Shown here: one piece after another, positions 53,845 through 64,000 of the stretch
How the letters are laid out: each line of letters begins with the position of its first letter
How positions within the stretch are numbered: position 1 is the first letter of the stretch
NCBI GenBank assembly: GCA_030248195.1
Contig: JASAND010026566.1
Location: forward strand, 1-64,000
DNA from: Trissonchulus latispiculum
Taxonomy: Eukaryota; Nematoda; Enoplea; Enoplida; Ironidae
Direction of reading: 5' to 3'
DNA: 64,000 bases
Translations under genes and position numbers: made by a program
The notes under the pieces: model-generated
What the model was told of the DNA's origin: nothing
Database searches by the model: none
The model's input: the letters and a program-made list of their open reading frames with translations, nothing else

Positions 53845-54329
53845 GTGGTGGGGACTTAGGTGATATTGGGTCAAAAGTAAAATTTTTCAAAAGTAATCAA
53901 TCTTGGTATCAAATGAAAGCCCTAAGTGAGCTGAGCAACTTTTGTCATAGAAATGCATACCCAAAGTGGCTGTAGAGTGTTGTGGTGGGGTGGGGTGAGT
54001 ATATACTTAGGCGATTTTGGGTCAAAAATAAAATTTTTCAAAAGTGGTAAAATTTGGTATCAAATGAAAGCTCTAAGTGAGCTGAGCTACTTTTGCGGTG
54101 TCGGATTTATATATATATGCCTTTCTCAACCGGAATTTAAAGGATAGACATAGGCCCAACACACATATTATCCCCTTTTGTGCGGAGCATTTTGGTTACT
54201 TGTATATATTTATATATATGTCTTTAACATGTCCAAACTTTTGCAAAATTTTGGCCTGGTTGGACCCAAAAGTTAGTGTCATTTTCAAAAAATGAGCAGG
54301 AGTGAACCAAACCAAATGATATGACATTA

Positions 54330-54686
54330 TGGTACGCCTACCTCTTGCGAGGGAGTGTTGGGTGCAAACGAGTCATGTATTCCAAATGGATCACACAACT
54401 TCCCGGGTTTGTCTCTGATCCCACCCCATCTGCGCTTGGGGCTTGGAGTGTCGAAAGATGCTGTGCTCCTCTTACTTTGCGTTTGCGTATGAGCAGTTAA
54501 TGGATGTCTTACTACAGTACCGGAGCCGAAAGGCCAAGAAGGTGTCTGCTCCAGCTTCCCACTGTGGGACAGCATTCAGGTGACGAAGCGAGAGTCATAT
54601 GTAGCTATGACTGATGGGGAGAGACAAAGGTTAATGCCCTCATATAGCCTCTTGGCTGAGTAGCCCGGCAATAACAACAACATGTG
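54330..54686 (+). mobile_element. Non-LTR retroelement 3'-end remnant
   Basis: A non-repetitive block ends in GGCAATAACAACAAC, the kind of short-repeat 3' tail typical of LINE/SINE insertions. Frames are broken and I recognise no domain. Confidence 0.35.
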
Positions 54687-54882
54687 ACATTATTTTTTTC
54701 CAAACATGCTTGAAAAATATTATAGCCCTTTGCTGTTGAGCTAAAAATTCTGCAATTTGTATCCTAATTTTAAGCTTAAAATATTTAAAAAGGCCTAAAC
54801 ATCCGGCGAACCAGAAAAATTTGAAAATTTACCCTCGAAACAGTATTTCCCCCGGCACTATATATATATATACATATTGGGT

Positions 54883-55640
54883 TCTGGGGGGTGGAAAACC
54901 CGAATCCGAGGGAGGCTGGAGGTTTTCTAGGGAAAAATCAGTGAGGGGCGCCCCACCACCTCCACTAGTTGGGAGGGGACTGGCATAGGTGTACCTGGGA
55001 AGGGGGGGGGGGTGGGGGGACCCCTCCCCCAAATAGAAAAGTGCCAACCCCACCCTCGAAATTTTGGAGGCAGACCCTTCCCCCAAATTGCCAATTTCCA
55101 GACCCCACCCACCCAAATCTTCCAGACCCCACCCTCAAAATTGGTAAAAATTCGAAATTTTTTGGAAAAATGCGAATTTTTTGCAAGAAATCCAAGTTTT
55201 TCGACTAAATGAGCCAAAATGAAGAAATATTGTTGAATTTTAGTTGGAAATAACGTTTTAGCGAATTCGCGATTTTTTTCTAAATTTTTTACCGAAAAAT
55301 TTTTACCCCCCCAAATTCGATTTTTCCGGACCCCACCCTACCTCAAACCGGCTGACCCCATCCACCCTAGTTTCGGCTACCCCCTCCCCCAACTTTTTCT
55401 CAAGGTACACCTATGGGAACTGGGCATGGTTTCATCGGAAATTTTGGCTGGGAGGAATTTCGGAAATTGGGCGGTCGGCCCCCGGTACACCCCCTCCCCC
55501 AATTGGGACATCAGAAAATCCAAAAGATGGCCTAAAAATATAAATTTTTCTGTATTGGGGGGTGGAGGACCCGAATCCGAGGGAGGCTGGAGGTTTTCTA
55601 GGGAAAAATCAGTGAGGGGCGCCCCACCACCTCCATTTAA
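54883..55640. repeat. 85-bp direct repeat pair
   Basis: GGGTGGA...CCCGAATCCGAGGGAGGC to GCGCCCCACCACCTCCA occurs at about 54887-54967 and 55560-55639, nearly identical. Confidence 0.8.
54984..55415. mobile_element. CATAGGTGT-family hAT-like element (432 bp)
   Basis: CATAGGTGTACCTGGG and AAGGTACACCTATG ends (12-bp inverted). The flanks GGGACTGG/GGAACTGG match at 7 of 8. Confidence 0.72.
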
Positions 55641-55922
55641 CGCTTTTTTCGACAAAACAACTTCTTTTGACAGTTTTAGGCACACGGTTTTAAAGCGATT
55701 TTAAGTCAAAATTTGAGAAACATTTTTCAAAATGACCATTTTTGGCAAAAATTAGCTAATTTTTGGCTCCAAATAGGGCCGGCAGGTTGGTTGAGGCTAG
55801 CCAAAAGTTGGAGAAGGGTATACATGTCGAAAATGTTTGGGGGGGGCAAAGGGGGTCGAAAATTTTGCGACCTCCGTGGTGAAACGATGGGACTAGGGAG
55901 GTCCAAAACTGGGGGTGGAGGG

Positions 55923-56206
55923 CAGGCCCGCACCCAGGATTTTGAAAAGGGGGGGGTCCAAGGTAAAACGCAAAGGGGGGTCTGGGGGGCGAAGCCCCCC
56001 TGAAGTTGAAGAATTTTTGCATTTTTGCCCAAAAACAGTACACTGGACGTTTATTTCTTGCAAAAAGCGAATTATTGCGCCGAAGGCGCGAAAATTTTTT
56101 AAAAATAGCTGTTTTTGCCATAAAAATAGCAAAAATTTTCCATTTTGTCATCCCAAAAGGGGGGGGGGGTCTAGACCCCTTGAACCCCCCCCTGGGTGCG
56201 GCCTTG
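55923..56206. mobile_element. hAT-like MITE (284 bp), same family as 51186, perfect 8-bp TSD
   Basis: CAGGCCCGCACCCAGG and CCTGGGTGCGGCCTTG ends. GTGGAGGG flanks both sides (55915-55922, 56207-56214). Confidence 0.92.
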
Positions 56207-58190
56207 GTGGAGGGATAAAATGGACTAAAAATGCTAAGAATACAGTATAAATGGCTTGTTTTTCCACATATTTATTATACTGCTATAACTAAGCTAACAT
56301 TAGCGCAAACAGTTTTAGCACCAAAATAGACGATTGTTGACCCAAGTTTTTGCAAATTTTGACCAAAAATCCTAAAAATTGGCAATTTCTAGGCACCTTA
56401 GGATGAGTGGGGAGAAGCGGAAGCCCAAAACGTGGGGAGGGGAACGAGTTGGGAGGGGAACCCAAAAAGTGGGGGGCGCCCCCCCCCAGGAATGCTGGCT
56501 TCATAGTTTCACCAAAAATTTTGTTTGCGGACAAACTTTGGAAATTTGGTGGTCGAGTCGACTCCTGAAATGCTGGCTTTTTCCTACCGGGGGGGGGGGG
56601 GGGCCCCCCCAGAAATTCGCCCCCCCCCCCCAGGATTCGGGCCTTCCCCCCCCAGAACTCTAAAATGCCCGGAAAAATAGGGTTTTGAGGGTAAATTTTG
56701 AAAAATTTTTCCGGCTTCGCCGGGTTTTTACCCAATTTTAAGCATTTTTTAGCTATTTTAAGCTTAAATTTAAGTTAAAAATAGTTAATTTTTTAGCTCA
56801 GCAGCAAAAAATAGCTATTTTTAGGCATCTTTTGAAAAAATTTTCTTCCCCCCCAGAAATCCGAGCCCCCCCCCAGACTTCCCCCCCCCCAGAAATTTTT
56901 GCCTAGGAAAAAGCCAGCCACATTTAATGTGATGGGATGTCGACTCCTGAAATGTGAAATGTGATGTCTCTGGTACCCCCCCTCCCCCGAGGACCTGAAC
57001 CACCCCCAAATTCGGGCCTCAGGAAACTAGGTTTACTTTAGGCAAAAATAAGAGGGGGGGAGAGTGGGGGGGGACGCCCCAACCCACTAGTGGCGGGGGG
57101 AGGTCGAAAAGTGAGGGGGGAAATAAAATGGGCCAAAAATGCTAAAAATGCTGTATAAATAGCCTGTTTTTCACATACGCTGCTATAACTATGCTTAAAA
57201 GTGCTCAGAAATCAAGTTTTACCACGAAAAAAGGCGATTTTTGATCAAAAATTTCCGGCGACGCCGGAAAAATTTTGGAAATTTTGACCAAAAAACCTAA
57301 AAATTTGGCAATTTTTGGGCACCTTAGGGTGAGTGGGGGGGAGGGGAAGCCCAAAAAAGTGGGGGGGGCGCCCCCCCCCCAGTAAAATAAACCCAGAGGA
57401 AATTTTAGAAATGCAAAATTTTCTGTATTTTAACGCTTTTTCATCAAGGCTGGTTTTTGTCGTTTTAGGCGTTTTTCACAGTTTGAAAGCGTTCTTAAGT
57501 CAAAGTTTGAGAAAGATTTTTAAAAAATGACCATTTTTGGCAAAATTTAGCTGACTTTTTGACCTCATAAAGTGCTTTGGAGGGACTCAAAAGTGGGGGA
57601 GGGAAAGTCGAAAAAATCTGGGAAGGGAGGGGGTGAATTTGGTCGAAAATTATGGGGATATATACCCCCAACCCCCCTCCGTGGTGAGTGGTGAAGCTAT
57701 GGCTGGCTTACTTCTACTGGGGGGGGGGGGGGTTGGGGGCCGCCCATTTGGAAGGTTCTCCCGATAAGCCAAAAAATTTCCAAATTTTACCATTTTTAGC
57801 CTACATTTTCGAACAATTTTCCGGCTTCGCTGGATTTTTGACTAAGTTTTCGCTATTTTAGTTTAAAAACACCTAAAATTAGTTATTTTTTAGCAGTTTT
57901 TGCACAAAAACACCTAAAAATTTAAACAATTTGTCAAAATTATATACGTATGCTCCCATCTTTGGTGAGCCCCACATAAATTTTGGCCTAGAAGTATCTA
58001 TATTGTCCACGGGGGCGGGAGCGGTTCTGGGGGTCTTCCTCCACGCTGACCCATGTAGGAAAAACCCAGCCCACTATGATAAACCCAGCCACCTTTCCCC
58101 CCTCCGCTAGAAGAAGCCTAGGCCTGATTCAAGCTTTTCTGGATGGCCGGATTGGGATATTCATTTTTAATTATTGATTTGGTTACTTGA
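56207..58190. repeat. G/C-homopolymer-rich repeat debris
   Basis: Related blocks at about 56390-56490 and 57310-57380 (CACCTTAGG-TGAGTGGGG, then AAGCCCAAAA-GTGGGG) mark a dispersed repeat. Mini-hairpins CCGGCTTCGCCGG (56710) and CCGGCGACGCCGG (57256) occur. I see no ends or genes. Confidence 0.5.
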
Positions 58191-58196
58191 TAAACC

Positions 58197-58222
58197 TACG
58201 TATATACGTATATATATATATC
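58197..58222 (+). promoter_or_regulatory. TATA-rich run upstream of ADSS (microsatellite or promoter element)
   Basis: ACGTATATACGTATATATATA lies 75-100 bp before the ATG. It may serve as a TATA-like element, but it is equally a simple repeat of the kind scattered through the window. Confidence 0.25.
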
Positions 58223-58296
58223 CATTCATTGTTTTAGTCAAATTGTTTCAACGATGGAAATTCGATGTTTAGTCTAACCTGTTTCTAATATTGGAT

Positions 58297-58464
58297 ATGT
58301 CTAATTCTGTTGCTGATAACGACACAGCCAGAGTTCACATGAACGGTTGTTTGCCCTCAGATAGTAAGGTGACTGTGGTGCTGGGCGCCCAGTGGGGTGA
58401 TGAAGGAAAGGGCAAAATTGTGGACGCCTTAGCGGCCGATATGGACGTTGTCTGTAGATGCCAG
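58297..58464 (+). CDS. ADSS: Adenylosuccinate synthetase, first coding exon (partial gene)
   Basis: The exon encodes 56 residues from the ATG at 58297. After a short variable N-terminus comes [20 protein letters not shown], the GTP-binding P-loop region that is almost invariant in adenylosuccinate synthetases, then [13 protein letters not shown]. The next residues in the family are GGNNAGH, so coding must continue in a later exon. CAG at 58462-58464 is followed by GTTAGG, a good phase-0 splice donor. The enzyme makes adenylosuccinate from IMP, aspartate and GTP in the cytosol, the committed step to AMP. The frame is also open a little upstream, but ATG at 58297 is the only sensible start. No other exon is visible before the window ends, so intron 1 exceeds 5.5 kb. 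This is the only host gene I am confident of. Confidence 0.93.
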
Positions 58465-59809
58465 GTTAGGCGATTGTTTTTTGTTTTTTCCAAAATCTGT
58501 ACATTTATTTTATGCTTGTTGTTGGTGTGCTCATAGATTGGTTCGATGGGTGCTTCGAATAATTTAGGATTTTGAAGGGGGTGAGACTGGTTATTGGGCA
58601 GCCAAAGACTTTTAGCTTTTAGGGGTGGTGTGCGCTAGAGGCTGGATACGCAACCTGGACTTGGAGATCTTTGCAGACAGTGATTTTAGCGCGGCGGGAA
58701 AAAATCCAAACCGATATGCGGGAAAAAACCCATCGCCAGTGTGAGTCACCCATATGAGCTAGATCGGATTTTAATAGCCTATCTTAAAGAGCGTCCAAAA
58801 CTACCCTAGAGGGTGTATTATTGTAGCTCCCACTGCCTCTCAGCAATTTGTTTGGGACTTTGAAAATTTTGGAATTTTTGGTCCCAACATGGGGGTCAGG
58901 CAGGGTCAACTTTGGGGGGTCACCCTGAACTACTGGAAAGACTTAGCCCAAAACGGATTACAGTTTCACAGAGGATATGTCTCGAATTTCACGATGGTGT
59001 ATTCAATTTGGCTCTAGTGACTGTGGTGCGACCCTGGGGTGACCTAGACTCGGCGGGAAAAAAACCCATGTGCGGGAAAAAACCCAAATTTCAAAATGGA
59101 GTTTTTTTCTAACCATTAGCAGCAAAGGAAAAATTCATGCATTTCTTAGCTCAGTAGAGCCTCCTGATTAATTTGGTATAGATTTTACCTAGGTTCGACC
59201 TTCCATGTGAGGTCCAGGTGGCCAAAATCTGAGATGGTGCCATTTCAAGCCAAATTTTCAAATTTCGCCAAAAACCGCTAAATTTTTCACTAAAGTAGGT
59301 CGGGTTTGGCATTAAATGGAATAAAAACACGTTTTCTATGTGATAGGATGCTTAAACTGCAGAAATTAAGCAAATTTCAAAAATTTCAAAAAATTGCCTA
59401 TGTTTACGTGTTAAACATACGAAATTTTGAAAAGTCAATTTGACATGATTTTTGCAAAAATATTGGTATTTTATGATTCAGATGTACTAAAAATGACCCG
59501 CTCTTTCGAATGGTATAGTCAAAACCGTTCTGGCGTGCTTGCAGCAAAAAATTCGGCTGGGTTTTTTTCCCGCCCATGGGTTTTTTCCCGCATTGGGTTT
59601 TTTCCCATCGGTTTGGTCGAAAGTTTCTCGCCAACGGTAAGCGCTAGAGAGACGTTTTATAGCTCATTTTGAAGCTTTTCGCAAGGCCTCATGGTAGTTA
59701 TCGTTAGATTTTCGATTTGTCGCTTAATAAAAAAGTTACAGCCAAAATTCGAAAATTTGGGTTTTTCCCGCCGCGCTATATATACATCATAAATTTGACA
59801 TTTTCATAT
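58465..59809 (+). other. ADSS intron 1, first part
   Basis: No exon. It holds several copies of the GGCGGGAAAAAACCCA motif (58690-58735, 59053-59090, 59565-59612, 59760-59775), some arranged as pairs. Confidence 0.6.
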
Positions 59810-59817
59810 TAAGATAG

Positions 59818-59882
59818 TAGAGATGCACCGGGGCCGGGGCCGGTGTCTACCGGGGCCGGGGCCAGGCCCCGGTGCATCCCTA
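59818..59882. mobile_element. 65-bp hAT-like mini-element with perfect 8-bp TSD
   Basis: It starts TAGAGATGCACCGGGG and ends CCCCGGTGCATCCCTA. TAAGATAG lies on both sides (59810-59817, 59883-59890). The interior is two copies of ACCGGGGCCGGGGCC around a short core. Confidence 0.9.
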
Positions 59883-59981
59883 TAAGATAGCAAATTGTAA
59901 GTAGACTTTTAGAGAAAACTAGAACCTACAAAATGTTTAGAATATTGAAATCCATCTTTTAAAATAATAAAATAATTATGC

Positions 59982-60007
59982 ACAGTAGGGCATCCCCGCC
60001 CTACTGT
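59982..60007. repeat. Hairpin ACAGTAGGGC/GCCCTACTGT (second copy)
   Basis: Perfect 10-bp stem, six-base loop. Same stem as 39252-39277. Confidence 0.8.
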
Positions 60008-60683
60008 ACAGTGAGGTAGAGTGGAGAGTTGGCATAATTTTTGTGGATAAAAAATGACATAGTTTGGCTTAAAACAGAAGACGCTGAGCGCTGACCCCAA
60101 AATCTGTCATAGAATTTAAATTATTAGAATCTGCCAGAATTTTGAGTTGTTTTAGCGAAAATGTCCAATTAATGCTAGTTATTAATTTATGCTAAATTAA
60201 CACGTAAACCGTACGTGTATGTCAGCCCTGTTGCGGTTCCTATTTTTCCTATTTTTTCGAGACATTCCTATTTATATATTCCTATTTTCAGCCGAATTTC
60301 CTATTTTTTCCTATATTTTATATTTGACCAGAGTACGTATATAAATTGTCGTTGGATCTTGGTTATTTCTGTTGAACAGAACACAAAACGTTTTTAGGTT
60401 CTGAATGACAACAGTTTTTAGGAAATTTTTGCGCCTTCGGCGCAATTGTGTGTTTTCCTTGTTTTTAAAACGTCCTCGTCTTAGTTTTGCTTATTGGTGT
60501 AACTTTCACTACCTTTTTTACTTAATATTTGCAGTAGGTTACTAGATTCTTCGTTGAAAGATTAGGAACTTTATACGACCGTTGCCACAACATTTTTCTG
60601 TTTTAAAAATTCGTGGTTATAAACAAATTTACACGGACTAAGTTAAGCTCCAAATTTTTGGTAGTTGGGCGTATAGACCATAG

Positions 60684-61514
60684 TAGGGTTGGTTTTTTCC
60701 GGAAAAAAAACTTTTTTTCCGGTTTTTTTCCGTTTTTTTCCATTTTTTTCCTTTTTTCCGGTCACTCCAAAATTACACAATGTGCTAAAAGTTGCGTTAT
60801 TTCATGTTTTTGCAAGCACAGAAGCAGTTTCCACGATATTTAGTAGCCCCACAGGGGTAATGCAATAGCACAAGCGCTTAGAAAGGTTCCAGTATTGATT
60901 ATAGGAGTCAAATATTTTCAGCGGGTGACGCTGTAACACAAGGGACAGGTGACTTCTGTTTACCTTGGCGGTTATACTAGACCTAGTTTGTGGTTTTCGT
61001 AGGTAACGCGCTTCGTAAAGTAAACAATTCCAGTTATTTTAGCAGTTTTGCTTGAACAGTTTACTGTTGGTTAGGGAAGTATTAACTCTACCTGAGTTAT
61101 GCAATCATTTTCACATTCCAAAGGAAAAAATGTCAAATCCCAAAATTAGCTCAAATTCTTGAATATCGTATTCTTATCTCATTAAACACTATTTTTAATA
61201 GTTTCTTAATGTTCTGAGGTCATAAATTAACTTTCAGAACATGTCCCGAATATTTTTCCATTTTTTTCCGATGCGTCAAAAAACCCAAATACAATTTCTT
61301 CAGATTTAACATACCCCCACCTACTATGACCCACGGAAACGGTTGTAAATAGTGTGAAATTGCTGGAAAAGCTCAGAAAACATGCTATTTCATTGTAAAA
61401 ATCGTCAAAATAACGTTAGGAATATTTTTCCATTTTTTTCCGCCCCATCGGAAAAAATGGAAAGAAACGGAAAAAACCTTTTTTTCCAGTCCTTTTTTTC
61501 CGCGCCCATCCCTA
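60684..61514. mobile_element. Non-autonomous hAT-like element (831 bp), perfect 8-bp TSD
   Basis: TAGGGTTGG at the left and CCCATCCCTA at the right. GACCATAG flanks both sides (60676-60683, 61515-61522). Subterminal runs of TTTTTTTCCG and CGGAAAAAA sit at both ends. No transposase. Confidence 0.88.
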
Positions 61515-61543
61515 GACCATAGGCATATATATATATATATATA

Positions 61544-63520
61544 TCATAGGGGTCGCGGCAGCGACCCCTATAATATGTGTGAAAAGTGGCTGGAGACAGT
61601 GTAAAATAAGCTGCACAGAAGCTGCGCAAAATCCTGCGCAGATCCTGCGCAGATTTCATGCGCAAATTGTAGAGCACATCGAGTTTAGTATGTCTGTGAA
61701 GTTTCAGCCCCGTATCACTTACCGTTAAAAAGTTGCGCCCCGGACCGGTTATGGCGGCGATGTTTTTTTTTTCCGGTTTCTCCTATTTGATGGTTGTATT
61801 GTACATAATGTTCGCCGCTTTCACGTGATCTGCAGCGGTGGGCCAACCTAAAGGGCTATGGGGTCTAGTAGTACCCTCTAAAGAATTTAAGAATCACAAC
61901 TTTTTTTTGCGCCGCAGCTGCGCCACAGCGCCGCAGTGGCGCCGCAAAGTCGGCTCATAGCGAAAAGTGACCATTTTTGTGGTCGTCGCTCAGGTCGAAC
62001 GTTACGAGCTGGAGCTGATTTCTTTTTATATTCAGAAATTACATATATTGAACTAACTAACGGTCCAGGTTGCGTTTCTCTATCACTTCCCTAGCGACCA
62101 CAGTGGCCCGTCAAAGATGGCGAAAATTCGAAAAATGAAAAATCGAAATTTCTCGCTATCTATTTAACTTTGAACGCTCAAATCTTCCATACAATGGTTT
62201 TCTGGCACGGGGAATCGATTCCCGCAGTCAGTTTTACCGTCAGACCCACCCATCTTGCTGGGCTGGTTCCACTTTTCCGTCGGGGGAGGGTCAAGTCGGA
62301 AACCGCTTCCTGGAGGTCCATAGTAGGCTTTACCTGGCCTCTCAAAACTTTGTCTATAGGGGTTTTCTGGTGCGCCCAGCTCATTCCCGGTGTCCTTTTT
62401 TGCCGTAGGACTCATCCATCTTGCTGTGCTGGTTCTACTTTGCCGTCTGGAGGGTCATGTCGGAAACCGCTTCCTGGAGGTCCATAGTAAGGCTCTACCT
62501 GGCCTCTCAAAACTTTGTCTATAGGGGTTTTCTGGTGTGCCCAGCTCATTCCCGGTATCCGTTTTGCCGTCCGACGTACCTATTTTGCTGGGCTGGTTCC
62601 ACTTTGCCGTTTGAAGGGTCAGTCGGGTGGGGGGTCAAGTGGTCGAAAATAAAATTTTTCAAAAGTGGTCAAATTTGGTACCAAATGAAAGCCCTAAGCG
62701 AGCTGAGCAACTTTTGTCATAGAACTGCATGCTCAAAGTGGCTGTAGAGTGCTGTGGTGGGGTGGGGTGGGGACTTAGGCGATTTTCGGTCAAAAGTAAA
62801 ATTTTTCAAAAGTAATCAATTTTGGTATCAAATGAAAGCCCAAAGTGAGCTGAGCAACTTTTGTCATAGAACTGCGTACCCAAAGTGGCTGTAGAGTGCT
62901 GTGGTGGGGTGGGGTGGGGACTTAGGCGATTTTCGGTCAAAAATGAAAGTTTTCCAAAGTGGTCAAATTTGGTACCAAATGAAAGCCCTAAGCGAGCTGA
63001 GCAACTTTTGTCATAGAACTGCATGCTCAAAGTGGCTGTAGAGTGCTGTGGTGGGGTGGGGTGGGGACTTAGGCGATTTTCAGTCAAAAGTAAAATTTTT
63101 CAAAAGTGGTCAAATTTGGTATCAAATGAAAGCCCAAAGTGAGCTGAGCAACTTTTGTCATAGAACTGCGTACCCAAAGTGGCTGTAGAGTGCTGTGGTG
63201 GGGTGGGGTGGGGACTTAGGCGATTTTGGGTCAAAAATAAAATTTTTCAAAAGTGGTCAAATTTGGTATCAAATGAAAGCCCTAAGTGAGCTGAGCAACT
63301 TTTGACATGGAACCATCCACCAATATTTGCTGTGCCAAATAACGTCACGTGCCCACGAAACTTTTGTCTTTACTTCTTCAACCGGAATTTAAAGGATATA
63401 TACGTATACCTATTTATATTTATTATATATTTAAAGGATATTTAAAGGATATATACGTATATACGATACAGCCAACACACACATATTATCCTCTTTTGTG
63501 CGGAGCATTTTTGTTACTTG
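61544..63520. mobile_element. Composite Helitron-like element, copy 3 (complete, 1977 bp)
   Basis: It starts TCATAGGGGTCGCGGCAGCG (hairpin) and ends GTTACTTG. It has the same order as copy 2, with the left half nearly identical. The 163-bp markers are at 62256, 62422 and 62586. The 147-bp markers (GAGCTGAGC) are at 62700, 62847, 62994, 63141 and 63288. The flanks are A on the left and T on the right with no duplication. It lies in ADSS intron 1. Confidence 0.78.
62640..63310. repeat. 147-bp tandem repeats within composite copy 3
   Basis: The marker spacing is exactly 147 bp four times. Units alternate between two sequence variants (GCATGCTCAAAG versus GCGTACCCAAAG), suggesting a higher-order dimer. 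Confidence 0.93.
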
Positions 63521-63848
63521 TATATACATTTCCATAATTTGAATATGTAGTGCTCAATGCACATCCACGCTAGCTTTACTCATGCGTTTACCTTGGGTGT
63601 TTGTGTTTTAGTTCTAGCATTTTTAGCATTTAAATGTTAGATTCCAACCCAAAGTTAAAGTAGAGATACAAGTAATTGCCGGAGGGGGGTCTGGGGGCGG
63701 GGATCTCAACAAAGATTAGAGATTTCTCTGAAATTGAGAGCCAGTAGCAGTTTTCCGGAGCGGTTTGACTGATATTTTTCAGTAATTGTCCATTTTTGTC
63801 GCTTGAAAGAGTGGACACAAGACCAGAATTTTTCTCATTTCGGAAATA

Positions 63849-63881
<33 letters not shown>

Positions 63882-64000
63882 ATTGCACTTTTTTCTGCAG
63901 GCCAGAAAACTTATTTTCATAACTTTAAGGTTTGAAACGGGTTTATACAGTAAACAGTGAATTCAGACCGTTGTCGACAATTTTACGAATTTTCCTGAAA
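63521..64000. other. ADSS intron, end of window; (GT)n microsatellite at about 63850-63880
   Basis: A GT dinucleotide run of about 15 units. A GGGGGGTCTGGGGGCGGGG fragment at about 63685 resembles the hAT MITE interior. Nothing else. Confidence 0.6.

Larger units (their letters stand above)
51490..54202. mobile_element. Composite Helitron-like element, copy 2, interrupted by a hAT element
   Basis: It starts TCATAGGGGTCGC (hairpin) after A and ends GTTACTTG before T. In order: the GCGCAG palindromes, a conserved roughly 500-bp left part, three 163-bp repeats (marker TGCTGGGCTGG at 52188, 52351, 52514), and 146-147-bp repeats (marker GAGCTGAGC at 52629, 52775, 52922, 53068, continuing after the insertion). 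The right tail is CCGGAATTTAAAGG and GCGGAGCATTTTGG. Minus the 715-bp insertion it matches copy 3 in length and order. No Rep/helicase is encoded. Confidence 0.75.

Overview
The window looks like animal (metazoan) nuclear DNA, probably from an invertebrate. Near the right end is one host exon: the first coding exon of adenylosuccinate synthetase, ending in a clean GT splice donor. Almost everything else is transposable elements and satellites. There are no operons, ribosome-binding sites, CRISPR arrays or tRNA/rRNA genes that I can support.

Left part (1-30.3 kb). Two copies of an unusual Ty3/gypsy-type LTR retrotransposon family lie here. The better copy (14429-30336, minus strand, 15.9 kb) has two 584-bp LTRs that differ at 11 sites by my count, a TAAA target duplication, a primer-binding site, a polypurine tract, gag with a zinc knuckle, a retropepsin, RT/RNase H/integrase, and a 5-kb accessory gene in the position where retroviruses carry env. 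The accessory gene encodes a 3'-5' exonuclease-like domain, a long proline/serine-rich region with two conserved blocks of unknown function, and a C-terminal NADAR (YbiA-like, ADP-ribose N-glycosidase family) domain. A second, clearly diverged copy of that gene lies on the plus strand (4833-9713), followed by a matching polypurine tract and LTR start. It is preceded by two paralogous proline-rich ORFs (2438-3487, 3778-4518) that end in a shared Cys/Trp module I do not recognise. To its left is a truncated minus-strand pol. Both pol copies are defective: one is cut in RT, and the other has an in-frame deletion that removes the RT catalytic region and most of RNase H. A decayed tnp2/CACTA-like transposase pseudogene (12481-14101) separates the two elements.

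Middle and right (30.3-58.2 kb). This is a dense mosaic of short non-autonomous elements. I can delimit ten hAT-like insertions by perfect 8-bp target duplications and three more by near-perfect ones. They include a 65-bp element, one inside a hairpin MITE, and G-tract-rich elements nested within one another. Other repeats are a 145-bp satellite carrying TGACCACTGGTCA palindromes, an 815-bp palindrome, two foldback elements with 183-bp arms and shared termini, and three copies of a Helitron-like composite containing 163-bp and 147-bp tandem repeats.

Right end (58.3-64 kb). ADSS exon 1 is followed by at least 5.5 kb of intron, which is itself filled with these repeats. The rest of the gene must lie beyond the window.

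The main candidate for an undescribed system is the exonuclease-NADAR gene carried by a Ty3/gypsy retrotransposon. It may be a nucleic-acid or ADP-ribose processing accessory that helps the element against host defence, but the function is inferred from domain resemblance only.
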